Positions 7,251 through 8,083 of a stretch of 8,083 bases of DNA are shown here, one piece after another. The stretch's first letter is position 1. The number at the start of each line of letters is the position of its first letter. The notes beneath the pieces were generated by a model. That model was not told the origin of the DNA, searched no databases, and saw nothing but the letters and a program-made list of their open reading frames with translations. A program made the translations under genes and the position numbers. Location of the stretch: NCBI GenBank assembly GCA_964515175.1, contig CAZEUR010000049.1, positions 1 to 8,083 of the forward strand, written 5' to 3'. Source of the DNA: CAIWGV01 sp964515175 (lineage in GTDB: Bacteria > Pseudomonadota > Alphaproteobacteria > UBA7879 > UBA5542).

Positions 7251-7289
7251 GTCATCGCGAAAAAATCCGGCACGGATTTTTGTGGCGAC
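7251..7289. repeat. Palindromic intergenic repeat, copy 2
   Basis: A long hairpin: outer arms 7251-7258 and 7282-7289 pair with one mismatch and two wobbles, and a perfect nine-pair inner stem (7261-7269 with 7273-7281) has a three-base loop. Arms GTCATCGCGA and GTGGCGACCCA match those of copy 1 at 1553-1592. A further arm-like sequence, GTGGTGATCTC at 7319-7329, follows after a GGAGCGTAGCGCC segment, so the element seems compound, as if two units were nested or recombined. Confidence 0.6.
7261..7281 (-). terminator. Possible bidirectional terminator after higA
   Basis: The inner stem of the palindromic repeat has ATCCG/CGGAT flanked by A and T runs, so in either direction it gives a short GC stem followed by five or six T. 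It lies about 90 bases beyond the higA stop and would end the higBA transcript. The stem is short, so strength is uncertain. Confidence 0.4.
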
Positions 7290-7367
7290 CCAACTGAAGT
7301 CCCAAGGAGCGTAGCGCCGTGGTGATCTCACTTTCTTAGGATCTTTTTACTATGGTGTTACCAATAA

Positions 7368-7667
7368 TTAAGCAGCCTTGTTGGGTTTAACGGTTTTTTT
7401 AATCCCCGGCAAAAGGACCTTCTTTCCCACCTCTAAATCATAATGCTGCTGTAAATTCAACCATGTATCGGCAGAAACTCCAAAAAAGCACTCAAACCTA
7501 AGCGCCGTATCCACGCTCACATTTCTTTTTCCTTGCAGAACTTGTGAAATGCGATTTGTCGGCACCCCGAGTCTGCGCGCAAGTTCAGCGCTAGACAAGC
7601 CCAAGGGCTCCATAAAATCTTCCCAAAGAATCTCCCCCGGATGAATAGGGTCTAGTTTCTTTATCAT
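7368..7667 (-). CDS. higA: HigA-family antitoxin
   Basis: HigA neutralises HigB and, with it, represses the operon. The 99-residue protein begins with the family motif DPIHPGEILWEDFMEPLGLS and contains an XRE/Cro helix-turn-helix: SAELARRLGVPTNRISQVLQ (about residues 25-44) followed by GKR..VSVDTALRFECFFG. A WLNLQQHYDLE segment at about 71-81 is typical of the VapI/HigA group, and a basic tail follows. I chose the ATG at 7665-7667 because AAGGAGG lies five bases before it; an upstream in-frame GTG at 7680-7682 would overlap the ribosome binding site. The gene begins 11 bases after the higB stop, in the toxin-first order characteristic of higBA. Confidence 0.93.
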   Translation of the reverse strand: MIKKLDPIHPGEILWEDFMEPLGLSSAELARRLGVPTNRISQVLQGKRNVSVDTALRFECFFGVSADTWLNLQQHYDLEVGKKVLLPGIKKTVKPNKAA

Positions 7668-7672
7668 TTTAG

Positions 7673-7678
7673 CCTCCT
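7673..7678 (-). promoter_or_regulatory. Ribosome binding site deciding the higA start
   Basis: AGGAGG on the minus strand, five bases before the higA ATG, is far stronger than anything before higB. This would favour antitoxin over toxin synthesis from the shared message. Confidence 0.7.
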
Positions 7679-7960
7679 TCACTTATGATAATCAACAATC
7701 TCTACTTCCTCAGCGTGCCCATTTTGCCATCTAAAACAAACGCGCCATTGTTTGTTAATACGCAAGCTGTATCTCTCTTTTCTATCACCTATAAGCTTTT
7801 CAAGTCGGTTGCTCGGAGGCAATCTCAGATCTTCTAAGCAAACAGCGGCATGAAGATACACCAGACGCCTTAAGGCCTGACGCTCGAAAGCTTTATAAGG
7901 CTTTACACTGAATCCTTCGAAAAGCCTTTCTGCATCTTTATTCTTAAAACTTCGAATCAT
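7679..7960 (-). CDS. higB: HigB-family toxin
   Basis: HigB is a ribosome-dependent mRNA endonuclease of the RelE superfamily that halts translation when HigA is lost. The 93-residue protein is full length and collinear with the family: MIRSFKNKDAERLFEG at the N-terminus, RRLVYLHAA and LEDLRLPPSNRLEKLIGDR in the middle (about 31-60), and the conserved strand pair YSLRINKQWRVCFRW (64-78) followed by VEIVDYHK at the end. The family's catalytic surface residues (the Arg in the QWRVCFRW strand and the C-terminal D-Y-H) are all present, so the toxin looks active. The only Met is the first residue, so the start is fixed. There is no Shine-Dalgarno sequence before it; the promoter's -10 box ends only five bases upstream. 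Confidence 0.94.
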   Translation of the reverse strand: MIRSFKNKDAERLFEGFSVKPYKAFERQALRRLVYLHAAVCLEDLRLPPSNRLEKLIGDRKERYSLRINKQWRVCFRWQNGHAEEVEIVDYHK

Positions 7961-7965
7961 ACTTG

Positions 7966-7994
7966 ATGATAGTACGTGATACGTATCGTGTCAA
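7966..7994 (-). promoter_or_regulatory. Promoter of higBA
   Basis: A near-perfect sigma-70 promoter on the minus strand: -35 TTGACA (7989-7994), a 17-base spacer, and -10 TATCAT (7966-7971). Initiation six or seven bases after the -10 box falls at or next to the A of the higB ATG (7960). Confidence 0.78.
7978..7987. promoter_or_regulatory. Likely HigA operator
   Basis: The perfect palindrome GATACGTATC lies in the promoter spacer. HigA-type repressors bind short palindromes overlapping their own promoter, so this is the probable autoregulatory site. Binding is inferred from position. Confidence 0.5.
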
Positions 7995-8083
7995 CCCTCT
8001 ATACCGTCGCCGACTGTTTCATAGAAGATACTAGGTTCTGTGAACATTTCTACCTGAGCCAGATAAAAGTGGAAACGAAGTGA
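7991..8083 (-). other. Possible C-terminal end of a gene entering from the right
   Basis: On the minus strand a frame is open from the window edge to a TGA at 7991-7993, encoding about 30 residues that include FHFYLAQVEMF and YETVGDGIEG. I do not recognise it. The stop would lie inside the higBA -35 box. The plus strand is open here too, so chance cannot be excluded. Confidence 0.22.

Larger units (their letters stand above)
7127..7367. other. Intergenic region between higA and the broken toxin gene
   Basis: No intact gene is seen here. The minus strand carries a short open stretch leading into the broken toxin gene (about 7127-7185) with no recognisable antitoxin. It also holds the palindromic element described separately and a weak stem (7237-7241 with 7251-7255) followed on the minus strand by seven T. 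Confidence 0.5.

Noticed and set aside
7230..7255. Stem ATGAC/GTCAT followed by seven T on the minus strand as a terminator
   Set aside because: Five pairs with only two G-C are too weak, and its outer arm is already part of the palindromic repeat.
7668..7682. Earlier GTG start for higA
   Set aside because: The GTG would place the AGGAGG ribosome binding site inside the gene; the ATG at 7665-7667 has the correct spacing.

Overview
The window looks like a chromosomal stretch from a moderately AT-rich Gram-negative bacterium, most likely an alphaproteobacterium. XseB has the alphaproteobacterial style of C-terminus (a Cys-containing ALK..CEKKL stretch followed by KIEKIT). The mix of type VI secretion genes, toxin-antitoxin modules (one live, one decayed) and palindromic intergenic repeats is what one expects in host-associated or protist-dwelling lineages such as Holosporales. 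That placement is inference; no rRNA or other strong phylogenetic marker is present. Every supported gene lies on the minus strand, so the window reads from right to left.

Right part (about 7250-8083): a complete higB-higA toxin-antitoxin operon with a near-consensus promoter (TTGACA, 17 bp, TATCAT). A 10-bp palindrome in its spacer is a likely operator. The promoter sits so close to the higB ATG that the toxin message may be leaderless. A palindromic, terminator-like element follows higA.

Middle right (about 6650-7130): the remains of a second toxin gene, a RelE/ParE-type toxin broken by a one-base frameshift and an in-frame stop. After it comes an intergenic region with a good promoter (TTCACA, 17 bp, TATGAT) and a leader hairpin that would cover the tssF ribosome binding site.

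Centre (1765-6646): an overlapping three-gene operon tssF-tssG-vgrG. It encodes two baseplate wedge proteins and the spike tip of a type VI secretion system. Sheath, Hcp, TssE, TssK, membrane-complex and ClpV genes are not in the window, so the system must be completed elsewhere or be partial.

Left part (107-1499): a tight second cluster, namely a MORN/YwqK-type repeat protein with about eight 24-residue repeats, a short NfeD-family membrane protein, and XseB, the small subunit of exonuclease VII. Between vgrG and this cluster lies a palindromic repeat whose arms match those of the element downstream of higA. The repeat protein is the first gene after vgrG, a usual place for secretion accessory or cargo genes, but it also sits in a unit with nfeD and xseB, so its role is open. 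I do not see a wholly new system. The most interesting points are the minimal baseplate/spike operon with its apparently gated leader, the repeat protein beside vgrG, and the paired live and dead toxin modules.
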